64,000 bases of DNA, taken from the NCBI GenBank assembly GCA_905183005.1, contig CAJJDO010000073.1:372001-436000 (forward strand). Direction: 5' to 3'. Source of the DNA: Paramecium pentaurelia. Its lineage: Eukaryota; Ciliophora; Oligohymenophorea; Peniculida; Parameciidae. Under the pieces are notes generated by a model that searched no databases, had not been told where the DNA came from, and saw only the letters and a list, made by a program, of their open reading frames with translations. This document shows positions 24,017 to 35,378 of this stretch, in pieces. Positions within the stretch are counted from its first letter, which is position 1. Every line of letters starts with the position of its first letter. A program made the position numbers and the translations under genes.

Positions 24017-26259
24017 ATGTCAAAATAATTCAGAAGACTAGATAGTGATAGTGATCTTGAAGAACCAGAATCATTAGTTTACAAATAAAGTAATACCTAT
24101 ATTAAATCATATAGTGAAATAAATGTAAAGAATGTAAGGTATCTCTTAAATGATCACTGAAATCATATAAGAAGAAGAGCTTTCTGAGGTTGAAGATAAA
24201 CACAAATATATGAAGAATTTAGTTGGACGTAAACTAAGTTAATTAGACAGTCCAACTGAATCTGTAAAATCTGCACAATCTTCTAAACCATTCTAAAGTC
24301 CGAAAAAAGCTCTTAAACGAGATACTATATTTTTTGAATAATCTGACTTCGACATACTAAGCATTAGAGAATATGATTATATAGAGGTATCATTCTCTAA
24401 TTAAAAGTAGATTAAAAAATGTGAAAAATGTGCTATTCATGAACAAAGTGAAATTGAAGGAAGAGCATCTGCAAAGAAGATTGTTTCTTTACTTAAGAAA
24501 CGATAAGATTATAATCCTGATCTCTAAAGTGATTGGAATGGATTAGAAGAAGTTACAACTTATTCAGCTGATAATCAAGAACCTATTGTTGATTATAGAT
24601 GTCATATTGAACCATTACCTAAAATGGAAAAAGTAGAAATTCATGTTTCTGATGGAGTTTATGCAGTATAATAAGATGGATATTGGCTTACTAAGATGCA
24701 TTCAATTAAAGAATTTATTAAAGATCTTCTTACATTTGTTGAAATAGCTAATGATAAGATGATTTCTAGTTGGTGTTATTCACGTAATAAATATTTGGAA
24801 TAGAAATTTAAAATGCATTGTTTGTTTAATAGTGATAGAGAAAGTGAAGATTAAAAGCGTATTAAAAATAGAGATTTTTATAGTGTTCTAAAAATAGATA
24901 CACATGTTCATCATAGTTAAAGTATGAATGGTAAATAATTACTTGAATATATGAAAAAGAAGTTTAGATAATGTCCTGAAGAAGTTGTATATTTAGATGA
25001 TAATAAAGAAATGACATTGAAAGATATTTAAAAACGATTTAAATTCAAAACTGAAGAATTAAATATAGATCTTTTAGATGTTTAAGCAGATAAATCTCTA
25101 TATAAAAGATTTGATCGATTTACAAGTAAATATAGTCCTCTTGGATAACCACTTTTAAGAAGTATCTTTTTGAAGACTGATAATTATATCAAAGGAAAAT
25201 ATATTGCTGAAATTACTTAAGATATGATTAAAAATATGGATAGACATACATATGCAGAATGGAGAATCACTATTTATGGAAAATCAAGTAGTGAATGGAG
25301 AAAGAAGGCTTAATGGTTAATTAAAAATAAATTACAACATCCAAATATTAGATGGATAATATAATTACCTAGACTTTATTCAGTATATAGAAAAAGTGGA
25401 GAACTCAATTCATTTTAAGATATGATTGATAATATTTTTAGACCATTATTTGAAGTCACAATCAATCCTGAAGTTGATTCAGATTTATATCAAGCATTAT
25501 TCAGTATATCAGCATTTGATTGTGTTGATGATGAAAATTAACATGAGAATTTCTTTCTATAACATTTAAAGATCTAACCTATACATTGGACTAAAGATAC
25601 TAATCCACATTATGCTTATTGGATATATTATATCTATGCCAATCTATCAAGTTTAAATCAATTGAGACAACAAAGAGGTTTAAATACACTTGATCTAAGA
25701 CCTCATTGTGGTCTCAATGGAAATATTGATCATTTAGCTTGTGCATATTTATTAGCTAGAGGAATTAATCATGGTATTATTTTAGAATAATCACCTGTTC
25801 TAAAGTATTTGTATTACCTCAAATAAATTGGTATATCCATGTCCCCAATTGCTAATAATAAATTGACATGTAAATATGCAGATTCACCTTTTAACAGTTA
25901 TTTCAGACAAGGACTCAATGTTTGTTTATCAACTGACGATCCCCTTATGTTACATATTACTGATTAACCTCTTCTAGAAGAATATGCAATTGCATAATAG
26001 ATCTTTGATTTATCAAATGTAGATATGGCTGAATTAGCACGTAACTCTGTTCGATGCTCTAGTTTCGAATCTATTATTAAAGAATTTTATGTTGGAACTC
26101 AATATGAAAAGATGTATAAAACTACAAGTAATATATAATCATTTATATACCATAGACAATCCAGAAAGAAATAATGTACCTTAAAGCAGATTCCTATTTA
26201 GGTAAGAAACACTTAAAGAGGAATATCAATACTTGCAAGAACTTAGCAAGTCTTAATGA
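24017..26259 (+). CDS. AMPD: AMP deaminase
   Basis: 729 aa; introns 24090-24114 (25 bp) and 26128-26155 (28 bp). Deaminates AMP to IMP in the purine nucleotide cycle. The N-terminal ~300 residues are the variable regulatory part. The catalytic barrel has the zinc motif DTHVHHS, then FDRFTSKYSP, LPRLYSVYR, the DLRPHCGL segment, and the SLNSTDDPL-type motif as CLSTDDPLMLH. The last intron is set by the conserved C-terminal NVPQSRFLFRQETLKEE. All catalytic motifs look intact, so the enzyme should be active. Confidence 0.93.
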
Positions 26260-26519
26260 TATTTAATAAATATTTAATATATTATACATTATTTTAAATT
26301 CCCTTATGTCTTAGATATAAATTATGAAATAAAAATTAATTTGATAATAATCTATATTAAAGAGAGAAATTTTTAAAGAAAGCCTTGAAAAATATCATAA
26401 AGACTAAAGGTTTTCAATAAATAATTGAGAGATACTTTAAATTATATATTAATAATATTATTATTTTAATGTGTACTATATAGAAATAAAATAAAATGAT
26501 TATAAATATAAATTTTATT

Positions 26520-27734
26520 TCAAAGTATAGAAGATTTATTGTTTTATGTAATAATCCAAAAGTCTTTCTTTTTCTTAGGTAAGAAATCACGAAACCTTCT
26601 CTGAACTATATCAGGCATTTTAATTTCATCATAGATATATTATTTTAATGGTTTCTCAATTGAAACAACAATAGTCTTATGAATTGCTTCATTTTTTGAT
26701 GTTACTCTAGTAACTGCTACATCAGTTTTATGAATTGTTGCATATCTAACCTTTACTCTCTTTTAACAAGCTTAATTATATATTTATGCATATCTAGAAT
26801 GAGTCTTATCTAATACATTCATTTCTATCTAACTCAATTCTTTATTACTTGAATTCTTTGTTCCAGATAATCCAATCAAATATTCACTATTTTGAGCTAA
26901 AGCTTCAGTTACTCTTTCAATTCTCTCAGTCCTATTTAATAACTATGTCTTAATATATTAATTTATATATATTTAAGCCTCTTAACTGGGCTAATCCGAA
27001 ATGACTTTTTGATAGAAATCTTCATTACTTATTTTATAGCAACTACCTTATTTTAAACATTTAACTGTGAAATATCTTTACTTATTCAATAAACATTCTA
27101 AGTCACCAAATAATTAATATATTCCGATTTCACAAATGGTTATGTTTTTCCATCTATTTCCAATAATCATTTTCTTTTACAATTAAAATATTCCATCTCT
27201 CACAAGATATATTGTAGAGGATGAATCTCCTTCATAATAGACCAATTAATTTTTATCAAATATTTCTATTTAACAGTTTTTGAGCAATCTATCTATCATT
27301 ACTTTAGATAATTATCCAAATAATTGTGAATGTCTAAAGAATTCAAGTTGCTCATTAGTGTCTTTCAACTTAGCTTTCCTTTTGATATTTTCAAAATCAT
27401 TTTTGTTTATAGTACCAAATTTTGTTTTTGTAATACTTTTTATAGTCTATATATATGGTAGATTTATCAATGCTTCTGTTCCAAAGTAAGATTTTTTTAT
27501 ATTAACTTCTCCTTCAATGAGTAAATAAAAAAAATGTCCAATCTCCCCAGTCTTTATGATTTCCTCTCCTTCTTCAAATTCTATATAATGAATTTTCTCT
27601 AAGTATTCACTCTAACAATTTATTCCTCCCAATTAGTTTAATTTCTTGATCCCTTAATGATTCAAAAATATTTATGATAAATGTTTAAGATGATTATCCA
27701 CTTTTTATTAGGATTATTTTAAAATTTCTTGCAT
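26520..27734 (-). CDS. Protein with two cyclic-nucleotide-binding-like domains
   Basis: Intronless, 404 aa. Domain 1 (~45-120): FEEGEEIIKTGEIGHFFYLL, then GEVNI. Domain 2 (~160-270): QLVYYEGDSSSTIYLVRDG, GIYQLFGDLECL, RYFTVKCLKQGSCYKI. Both keep the cNMP beta-barrel pattern. The phosphate-binding cassette (FGELALL...RAA) is weak (FGDLECL...R), so cAMP/cGMP binding is doubtful. There is no kinase, channel or GEF domain; the C-terminal ~130 residues are basic and ungapped. The reading frame stays open upstream without an ATG, so a small 5' exon may be missing. Confidence 0.78.
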
Positions 27735-28728
27735 TATTAATAAAATGAATAAATTGCATTAACTATTTAGAAGATGCTTTATCAAAAAGAATATTCTATA
27801 TTTTATGAAGATATCATTTTTAATGATCTTAATACATTATTTAATATACAGTAATATATCTTCCTCTTCTTATTATATATATATATATATCAATTTTAAT
27901 AATTAGATAACTATTCAATATGATATTTTAATTATTAATTTATTCATCAAATTTAATTATGTTTTGAATGAATCTAAATGCATCTCATGATTTTTATTGA
28001 TTAAAATTTAATTCTACTTATATCTTTATTAAACACTTTTAAAATTATTTATTTGCTGTTTCATTTGATTATAAAATTAATTCTAACTCAATCAGAAACT
28101 ACTCTTCTTTAATACATATATATATATTGTTCAATTATATTTATGTTAATATTAAGAAAGGATTATAAAAAAGAAAAGAAGGATAGAATTATTTATATTA
28201 ATTCATAATAAATAAAATTCCAGAAGGATAAGTGTTATAAGGATGTTTATGTTTTTAAGTGATTAGATAAACTTGAAAGTTTAATATAAATTTTATATTT
28301 TACTATCTATTATCAAATTATTTAATTATCTATAGAATTTATTAATTTTAACCATCATTTTATGACAATTTTAAATTTTAAATTACGATATAAACGATTT
28401 ATAATATTATTAAATTTATAATATAATTTCATTGATTCATTTGAATGCAATTACACCAATCTATTCATCAGTTTTCATGATTTCATAAATAGCAAACTAA
28501 ACCTTGTAAATAAATAAATATAAGATGGTTTCATTCATTTTCTAGTGATGTTTAAACTTATTTAAAATGAATATAGAATATGATATACCAATTTCTTATT
28601 TCATAAATATGCATTTAGATATTATTGTTTTAATAGTTTTCTGTTTATTACTGATATAGAAGATGGATTGATAAGAATTATTATTTTAAAATCCAGAACA
28701 TTAGAGCTATTTATTATAAAAATTAAAA
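27735..28728. other. Intergenic with (AT)n tracts
   Basis: About 1 kb of AT-rich DNA with simple (AT)n runs near 27873-27891 and 28117-28130. Only short open frames (under 40 codons) occur on the plus strand near 28140-28260. No supported gene. Confidence 0.45.
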
Positions 28729-30032
28729 ATGAAAACAACCAAATTTACATTACAAAGTTATGTTCGATCTTGCACTTTGTTATCAGCCAATCAAAATCCA
28801 ATACGATTAATGTTAAATCCAAACACAAAATTTAATGACATAGCTAAATTGATATAAATAGTTTGGAGATAAAATGCTTAGTAATTAAGACTCTTTTTGA
28901 TTGATGGAACTGAAATTGAAGAAAAAGATTTAATTAACATTAAAAAAGGTACTAATTTATATGCTCAATTGAAAAATGATGAGAATGACTTAAGTAATTT
29001 AAAATTAGAGTATGATATAATCAAAAGAGTGGGAGAAGGTGGATAAGGGGTTGTATTTTTAGGAAAACATAAAGGAACAAAAGAATTAGTGGCTATAAAA
29101 AAGATAAGCTCATCAACTTGGTAAGACTAAGACTTGGAGATCCTGGAATAAGAATCTCTAATCCTAAAATAATTAGATCATAAAAATATAGTGAAATTAT
29201 ATGAAAAATTTGTATATTCGAATTAAAAGGAAGTGATTATGGTAATGGAATACTTATTTGGAGGTTCCTTATTGACATAAGCAAATTGTAATATGAAAAT
29301 TTAAATAATAGCTAAATTAACTGAAGGTGAGGCTAAACATTTTTCTCGTTAAGTAGTAGATGCTATAGCTTATTGTCATGAAAGAAAAATCATTCATTGT
29401 GATTTAAAATTAGAAAATATTATGTTATCATCCCTTTCTTGTAAAGAAGTAATAAATATTAAATATTTAATCAGATAAAAATAATTGATTTCGGAGTTTC
29501 GAATTATGCTGGATAACCATTAATAACAGAAAATGTTGTTGGCACTTTATCATATCTAGCTCCAGAAGTATTGTCTAATTCATATAAATTTATTCAACCT
29601 GGATAAGATGTATGGGCTGTTGGTTGTATAATATATGGATTAGTCTTTGGAAAGCTTCCATTTGATGGTAATAGTCCCTCAGAAACATATAGAAATATAC
29701 TTTAATGCAATTACTAAATTAATAAAAAATAAGTTTCAAAAGAATTAATACATTTATTAAGTATAATATTTGTAGTGAATCCAAAAGACAGAGCAAATAT
29801 TTTCGATATTCAATCTCATAATTGGTTTAAAGAACATGCTAAAATATTTAAATTAAATTTAAGTGGAATTAATGTTCGAATAGGAAGATCATCTAGTGTT
29901 GCAAAAATGTCTTCATCTCGCAAATCATATGATGAAGATTAAGGATTAGTCATAAGTCAAAGAAAAATAGTATGTAGTAGAAGATCTGTAACTAGATTAG
30001 ATAAAGTGTCATTTGCTGTTAAAATTAAATGA
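28729..30032 (+). CDS. Ser/Thr kinase with ubiquitin-fold (DCX/PB1-like) N-terminus
   Basis: 425 aa; one 26-bp intron (29449-29474). Residues ~20-85 (LMLNPNTKFNDIAKLIQIVW, LRLFLIDGTEIEEKDL) look like a ubiquitin-fold module, closest by eye to doublecortin or PB1 domains. The kinase domain has GEGGQGVVFLG, VAIKKI, a catalytic loop IIHCDLKLEN and DFGVSNYAG, then GTLSYLAPEVL. The catalytic loop has HCD where HRD is normal. A serine/arginine-rich tail ends the protein. CAMK- or AMPK-like grouping is likely; partners unknown. Confidence 0.83.
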
Positions 30033-30137
30033 TTTGTTTATAATTTCTTAATTATTTGTAATGAGTATGAATATATATATATATATATATAAATTAATTA
30101 GTTAAATCATTCTATTTCTTCTTCTAACATTCTTATA

Positions 30138-31179
30138 TCATTTAATTATTAGAGATTTTTGTAAATTAAGAATTGAGAAGCTTTTTAAAATATAATTAAT
30201 ATTTACAATTTTCTAAATTTATGATATCAACCTTTGGACTTAATCTCACTTATATTTTATAGAATAATTGATTATTAATCAATTTTTATTTAAATTCTTC
30301 TGTTTTATCAAATAAAATGCTGATTTTTATTAATTAGAATTCAGAATTACTTTTTGTATCAGCTAAATGAACAAATATAGTTTTTCCATTTGAATTAAGT
30401 CTAACAAATGTTTAGAAAAGAATGACTAAGAAAATGTTCAGTAATTATTAATTTGTTAATCCATATATGTCCTCAAAACTATTACTTGAAAATTCAATTT
30501 ATATATGTTTATAAGCCATACTATATGTATGTATCAAATCTTTAACCATTTCTGTAATATTGATTTATTAAATTTTTTCTTCTATATCTTAAAAACTGTT
30601 GCATTAAGTATATTTGCCAATAAAATACATGCAATGAATTTTTAATTTATAAATATGTTCAATTGTATTTTTTGAGTTTATAGCATTTTACATCAAATTC
30701 AATTATTTCTTGAGGAAATTAATAGTTAAATTTTAATGTTAATTTATTCCTTAGATAAGAGCATCCTTCAATTTTGAAAGTTAACGAATCTTTTATTCAT
30801 GTTAATCAAATTCTATTAAAAATACTTATTAACCTAAATAAAAGTCAGATAATCTAATCACTGTCTTTTTTGATTCAGATTCCTAATCAAATCTTTAAAT
30901 TCTTAAACTATGTAAGAATATCTTTTTATAATCACTACAACTTCTTGTTCTATTCAATATATATTATTCAAGATTATCATTTCCCATTTTGTAAGATCTC
31001 AAAAATGATCTTAGATTTTCTGATGGTGCCTTTTCATTATCCCAAAAAATCTTTTACATATCATTCTACAATTTAAGATTAAAATTTATTCTCTCATCAT
31101 CAAATGTAAACATTAAAAATGGATTCTATATTATTACTGGCAAGGTTTATTCTAATTTAATTTATTGACTTTACCCCAT
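30138..31179 (-). CDS. Degenerate histidine-kinase-like protein (copy 1)
   Basis: About 340 aa, start at ATG 31179. A PAS-like N-terminal part (KIFWDNEKAPSENLRSFLR) is followed by a helical region where a DHp domain should be (KLKDALIQGINQHQNL, without the H-E-L-R-T-P box). Then comes an ATPase-like part (INITEMVKDLIHTYSMAYKH, LLNIFLVILFQTF, GKTIFVHLAD) that lacks recognisable N, G1 and G2 boxes. It is a paralogue of the 31789-33333 gene. The 3' end is unsure: the frame needs a short intron (19 or 37 bp ending at AG near 30215) to reach the TGA at 30138. Confidence 0.65.
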
Positions 31180-31275
31180 TATTTATCAGAAAACTATAGT
31201 TAAAAATGAGCTCTCTAATTTTAATCATTTTAATAGATAAATAACAATATACAAAGAGTAGTTATTATTATTTAT

Positions 31276-31890
31276 ATGAAATCTTAAACTATGAAAAAAT
31301 CATTAACCAATCCAGAAATTAATAATCGAGATCCAAGAAATACTATTAATTAAATTGGAGCTTCTTATATACTAGAAAAGTAGAACATAGTCATGTTGAA
31401 TATCATTACATTTTATCCATTAATGTAAATGCATTAAGGGTATTTATAATAATTAGCACAAACTTGCAATACACATAGCAAATTGTTTGTAAATGAGAAG
31501 ATGCTCTTTACCTTTTCTGGAGTTCCTTTAAAAGAAACACCTACAAGAAATATACTATAACAAGCAAAACAGATTTCCCAATACATAACTTCATTATTTC
31601 CTTAAACAATTGAAGTTATCAATCTGGCTAATGCAAACAATAATAGTAATATCGATAGAATCTTTCTCATCCAACCATTTTTTATCAATCGATCTAATTA
31701 ATAAGCTTTTTCAATTCCAGGTAATGCAAATTACAAAGACAACTTCTTTTTCATTTATATATATATATAAATTAATTTACAAGTTTTATCACATCTGAAT
31801 CAATAATTTAGATTTAATTAATATAGAAATACCAACAAATATAAAAATCAAAAAACAATAACAAATAAAAATCAAATAATTTCTTCTTGA
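31276..31890 (+). CDS. Hypothetical protein, 3' end uncertain
   Basis: Open frame of 204 codons starting MKSQTMKKSLTNPEINNRD. The stretch LQQLAQTCNTHSKLFVNEKM, FTFSGVPLKETPTRNIL and ISQYITSLFPQTIEVINLAN reads like real protein, so the first ~165 codons are probably coding. No family recognised. The last ~100 bp overlap the 3' end of the convergent histidine-kinase-like gene and become low-complexity, so the true end (by an unseen intron) may lie before 31790. It sits head-to-head with copy 1, 96 bp apart. Confidence 0.45.
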
Positions 31891-33333
31891 ATTTTGCGAA
31901 TTTATTCTAAAGCTTCTTAATTTTAATATAAAAACAGTTTTAGAGCTAAAATATAAATCCTTTTTATTACTTTTATGTATTATATTAATCTCGAGATTTG
32001 GACAAAGTCTTCTTTATATTTTCTAAAATAAGGGATTTTATTCCAATTCAAACTTTAATTCTAAATAACATTCAGTTTAGATTTATATATAAATTAATTT
32101 ATTGTTGTTGTATTCCAAACCAAAAGATATTATGTTTTTCAAATCTATTGCTTTTAATCTAATTATTATTTAATAAATGATTAAAATAAATGTTTAAATT
32201 AATTCCTCATTACTTTTTATATAAATATCCTAAAATTCTAATGAAACTAATTCAAAATTTTATGTATTATAAGCATTACAAAATAAATGAGTTATTTATT
32301 TCAATAATTTACTAATATTTATATCTTTAATATTAAAATCTACTTCTGAAAAGCTATTAATTTAATTAAATTATCCAAGAAAATACATACAATGTAATTT
32401 TAATTTTGAAATCTATTGCTAAACATTTTAATTTAATTTTAAGTTTGACAATTAAAATAATTATTTTTTTAAAAAACTTTAAGTAATAGATTAATTTGAA
32501 TTTAAACATTCTATAAATTAATCTTTTATTTTTTTAAATTGTTCAAGTTCTAAATTTGATCTATTAAAAGTAATCAAATAGTATTTTTCTCCCAAAAAAC
32601 ATTCAGTATAATTAATATTTAAATGATCATTTTAATCCAAACCTATAATATTAAAACTTTTTGTAAACAAATAATCAAATTTCTCTTAAAATTAAGTTAT
32701 TCTTGATAAGATAAATTACTCTAATGAAATCTATTCAAAATAATATTTCCTTAAGAAAATCCTTAAGTTTTTTGTAGGTGCATTAGATTCATCCCAAATT
32801 ATAGATGTTATTTTATTATCAAATTTTAAATTAAATTACTATTATTTTTCATCAAAATTTATCAATAAGAATTAATTTTATACTAATAAAGGTAGAAAGC
32901 GAACTAATGTATAAACAATTTATTTACATAATTAATTATCAAAACATTATTAACGAAAACTGTTTTTTAATATTTTATTATTGTAATAACCATATAAGAG
33001 AATTGCAAAATCACCTATCAATTAGTAAATCAAAGAATATGTATCAAATCCATCATTAATAATTGTAATCCAAACTTTTATTCCTATACTGATGATTATT
33101 TATATCAAAATCATATTAAAATCAATAAAGCTATAAACTATCATATTAAATATCATTAGTAATTAGGAATTATCATAAATCTCTTAAAAATTCTTTGTTT
33201 GATAAACTTAAATCTACATTAAACAAAGTATAAAACATGTCAATGAATTAGCTATTTTTTTAATAAATAGTTTTCCTTTTATTGATATTGCTATCTATAA
33301 AATTGTTTGTATCACAAAACCCCCTCCACCCAT
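31789..33333 (-). CDS. Degenerate histidine-kinase-like membrane protein (copy 2)
   Basis: Intronless, 514 aa. The N-terminal ~130 residues hold two to three hydrophobic segments (IANSLTCFILCLM, FNMILIQIIISIGIKVW, IGDFAILLYGYY), so it is probably membrane-bound. The rest aligns along its length with copy 1: IIWDESNAPTKNLRIFLRKY, SFLKKQLFQLSNLK, KLKLHCMYFLGQF, ISKLLKQITHLF. The phosphoacceptor box (HELRTP) and the ATP-binding G boxes are absent. A C-terminal hydrophobic helix (YLIFICYCFLIFIFVGISILI) is unusual for a sensor kinase and is missing in copy 1. Confidence 0.72.
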
Positions 33334-34158
33334 AAAATAAAACTTTTTATCTCCAAAAAGTGTTGATAATAATCTTGTTATTGAATAAATAAACATTAGT
33401 AAGAAGACAAGTCGTTAATATTGTTTTTAGCCTTGATAGATAAATTCCCAGAAGGATGTTTAGACGTTTTGATCTAAAGGAAGATTTTTTGATTTATTCA
33501 TAAAGATTATTAATATTATGGCTTTTTGTCTTTTAATCTTATTTATATGATTGAAAAGTTGATTATTTTTACATCTTTATATTAATGTATAGTAAGTAAA
33601 TTTCAAATCAAATAAGCGAGAAAACAATTACAATTCATAATTTTATAATATTAAAATCTATTAATATAAATAAAGACATTTAAGATAATAAAAAAAGATG
33701 AATATCTTAAAAATAGTCAAAATCAGATTATTAGTTTATATTCCACAATAAATTTAATAATTTAATAGCAATTATTATTATATAAGATGATCTATTGATT
33801 TATTGAAATAATTAATGAAATAAAATATTAAAAAGTTGGAAAAGTATAAAAAATGAAATATTAAAGTCTCATAATTTTCTTGGAAATTTCTGGCAATCCT
33901 TACAAACATTTTATTTCTTTTAAAAAGTTAAATCATATCATCTAATAATCATTAAGTTTTGAATTGTTAAGAATATAATAAGAAATAGGGATGATAAATA
34001 AATCACTATTATTAGTGATTAATAAAATAATGAAATAAAATAATATAGATTGATAATACATTTTAAAAATATAGACCATTCAGCAAATCGAACGGTTTGA
34101 TAAATTCAATTTGTTATTGAATATTCATTAATTCTTATATTTACTATAAGCTACTCTT
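33334..34158. other. Intergenic, AT-rich
   Basis: About 825 bp upstream of copy 2 and of the first small HSF gene. The short segment near 33430-33480 resembles 28215-28260 (both contain CAGAAGGAT...GATGTTTA). I see no gene. Confidence 0.4.
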
Positions 34159-34708
34159 ATGTAATACTCTAAACTGCCTGTCTTTTTAATAAAATTGAAA
34201 TCTATGTTAGAAGTACTTTTTTAGAGTGAATTCATAGGATTAATGCAATTAACACATTATTAGTTGGAACGATTAAGGGAATAAAGTCATTATTCATTAA
34301 ATAGATGAGTTTAAGTCTTCAATTTTGCCTCTCTATTTTAAGACCACTAACTATTCCAGTTTCTAAAAGTAAAATTATTGTGTTAATTAAAGATAATTGA
34401 ATAATTATGGATTTAAGAATTTTAGATAATCTGCAAAGCAATGTGAATTTTATAATGAGTATTGGACTCATGATTACAAAAGAATTAATCAAATAATAAG
34501 GAAAAGAAATATCTAAGAAGATGTCAATTCAACATCAACTTTTATGTCTTCTCTGTTGTTATTAATATCAAATTAAAAATAGTTAATGGCAAATATAGAA
34601 ATGATACATCAATAATAATCTATGATAAGTTAAAACATTTATAATTTACATACAGAATCAATGAAATAATAAGACTTAATTACTAACTTGCCTGAATTGC
34701 AAATTTGA
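34159..34708 (+). CDS. Minimal HSF-type transcription factor (tandem copy A)
   Basis: 166 aa; introns 34213-34237 (25 bp) and 34369-34392 (24 bp). The HSF DNA-binding domain fills most of it: VFLIKLKSMLEDQ, ISWNDQGNKVIIHQIDEF, ILPLYFKTTNYSSF, then KQLNNYGFKNF, FYNEYWTHDYKR. The second intron is placed because it restores YSSF-QKQLNNYGF. Only ~60 residues follow, with a short Gln-rich helix (QKQLMANIEMIHQQQ). No activation domain. A second HSF gene follows 115 bp downstream on the same strand. Confidence 0.82.
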
Positions 34709-34823
34709 TTAAAAAATCATTCATTTTTATTATTGATTATATCCCATTTATTATTATTATTTAAATCAATCTAAATATTCACAGATCTATGTTATAAAAT
34801 AAACATTATATTCATTATACTAT

Positions 34824-35378
34824 ATGCTTTAACCAACAAAAGATGAATTCAAAAAAATAGATACAAAGCAGAGATAAAAATTCTTAAAGCGCTTATATGA
34901 TATCTTAGATGTAAGATCTATAAAAATAATTAAGAATCCAGATAATTTTGAAATGATTAGGTGGTCAGAAGGTGGATTTGTAATTTGGAATGTTGAATAG
35001 ATGAAAAAATACCTTTTACCTTAACATTTTAAGCATAACAAGTTTTCAAGTCTCATGAGATAATTAAACAAATATGGATTTAAAATAAAATTAAAAGAAG
35101 ATGAAAAAGCTTATTTTACACATCCAACTATTAGATAAAATAATAGAGAAATAAAAAGAACATTTAAAGATAAGAAACTTTAAATAAATTAAGAAATTCA
35201 AAAGGAATTAGACTTATTGAACTAAGAATTAACTAGTATTAAAACTAGGCAATGTTAACTAAATAAATAAATGCAGATTTCTGTAAAATTAATGTTAAAA
35301 CTATAACAATATTATGAGAATCTAGTTAAGGTAATATATAAATGTTTAAAATTACTTAGACTGCTTATTAGAGCATGA
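34824..35378 (+). CDS. Minimal HSF-type transcription factor (tandem copy B)
   Basis: 184 aa if unspliced, 176 aa if 34911-34934 (24 bp, GTAAGA...TAAG) is an intron; both keep the frame. Removing it joins LYDILD to NPDNFEMIRW, the usual HSF spacing. DNA-binding domain: KFLKRLYDIL, IRWSEGGFVIWN, YLLPQHFKHNKFSSLMRQLN, KYGFK. A coiled coil (KKLQINQEIQKELDLLNQEL) lies C-terminal. Very short for an HSF. It diverges strongly from copy A, so the tandem pair is not a recent duplicate. Confidence 0.82.

Noticed and set aside
27873..27891. (AT)n run as a possible functional element or origin
   Set aside because: Simple AT runs occur throughout this AT-rich DNA; nothing distinguishes this one.
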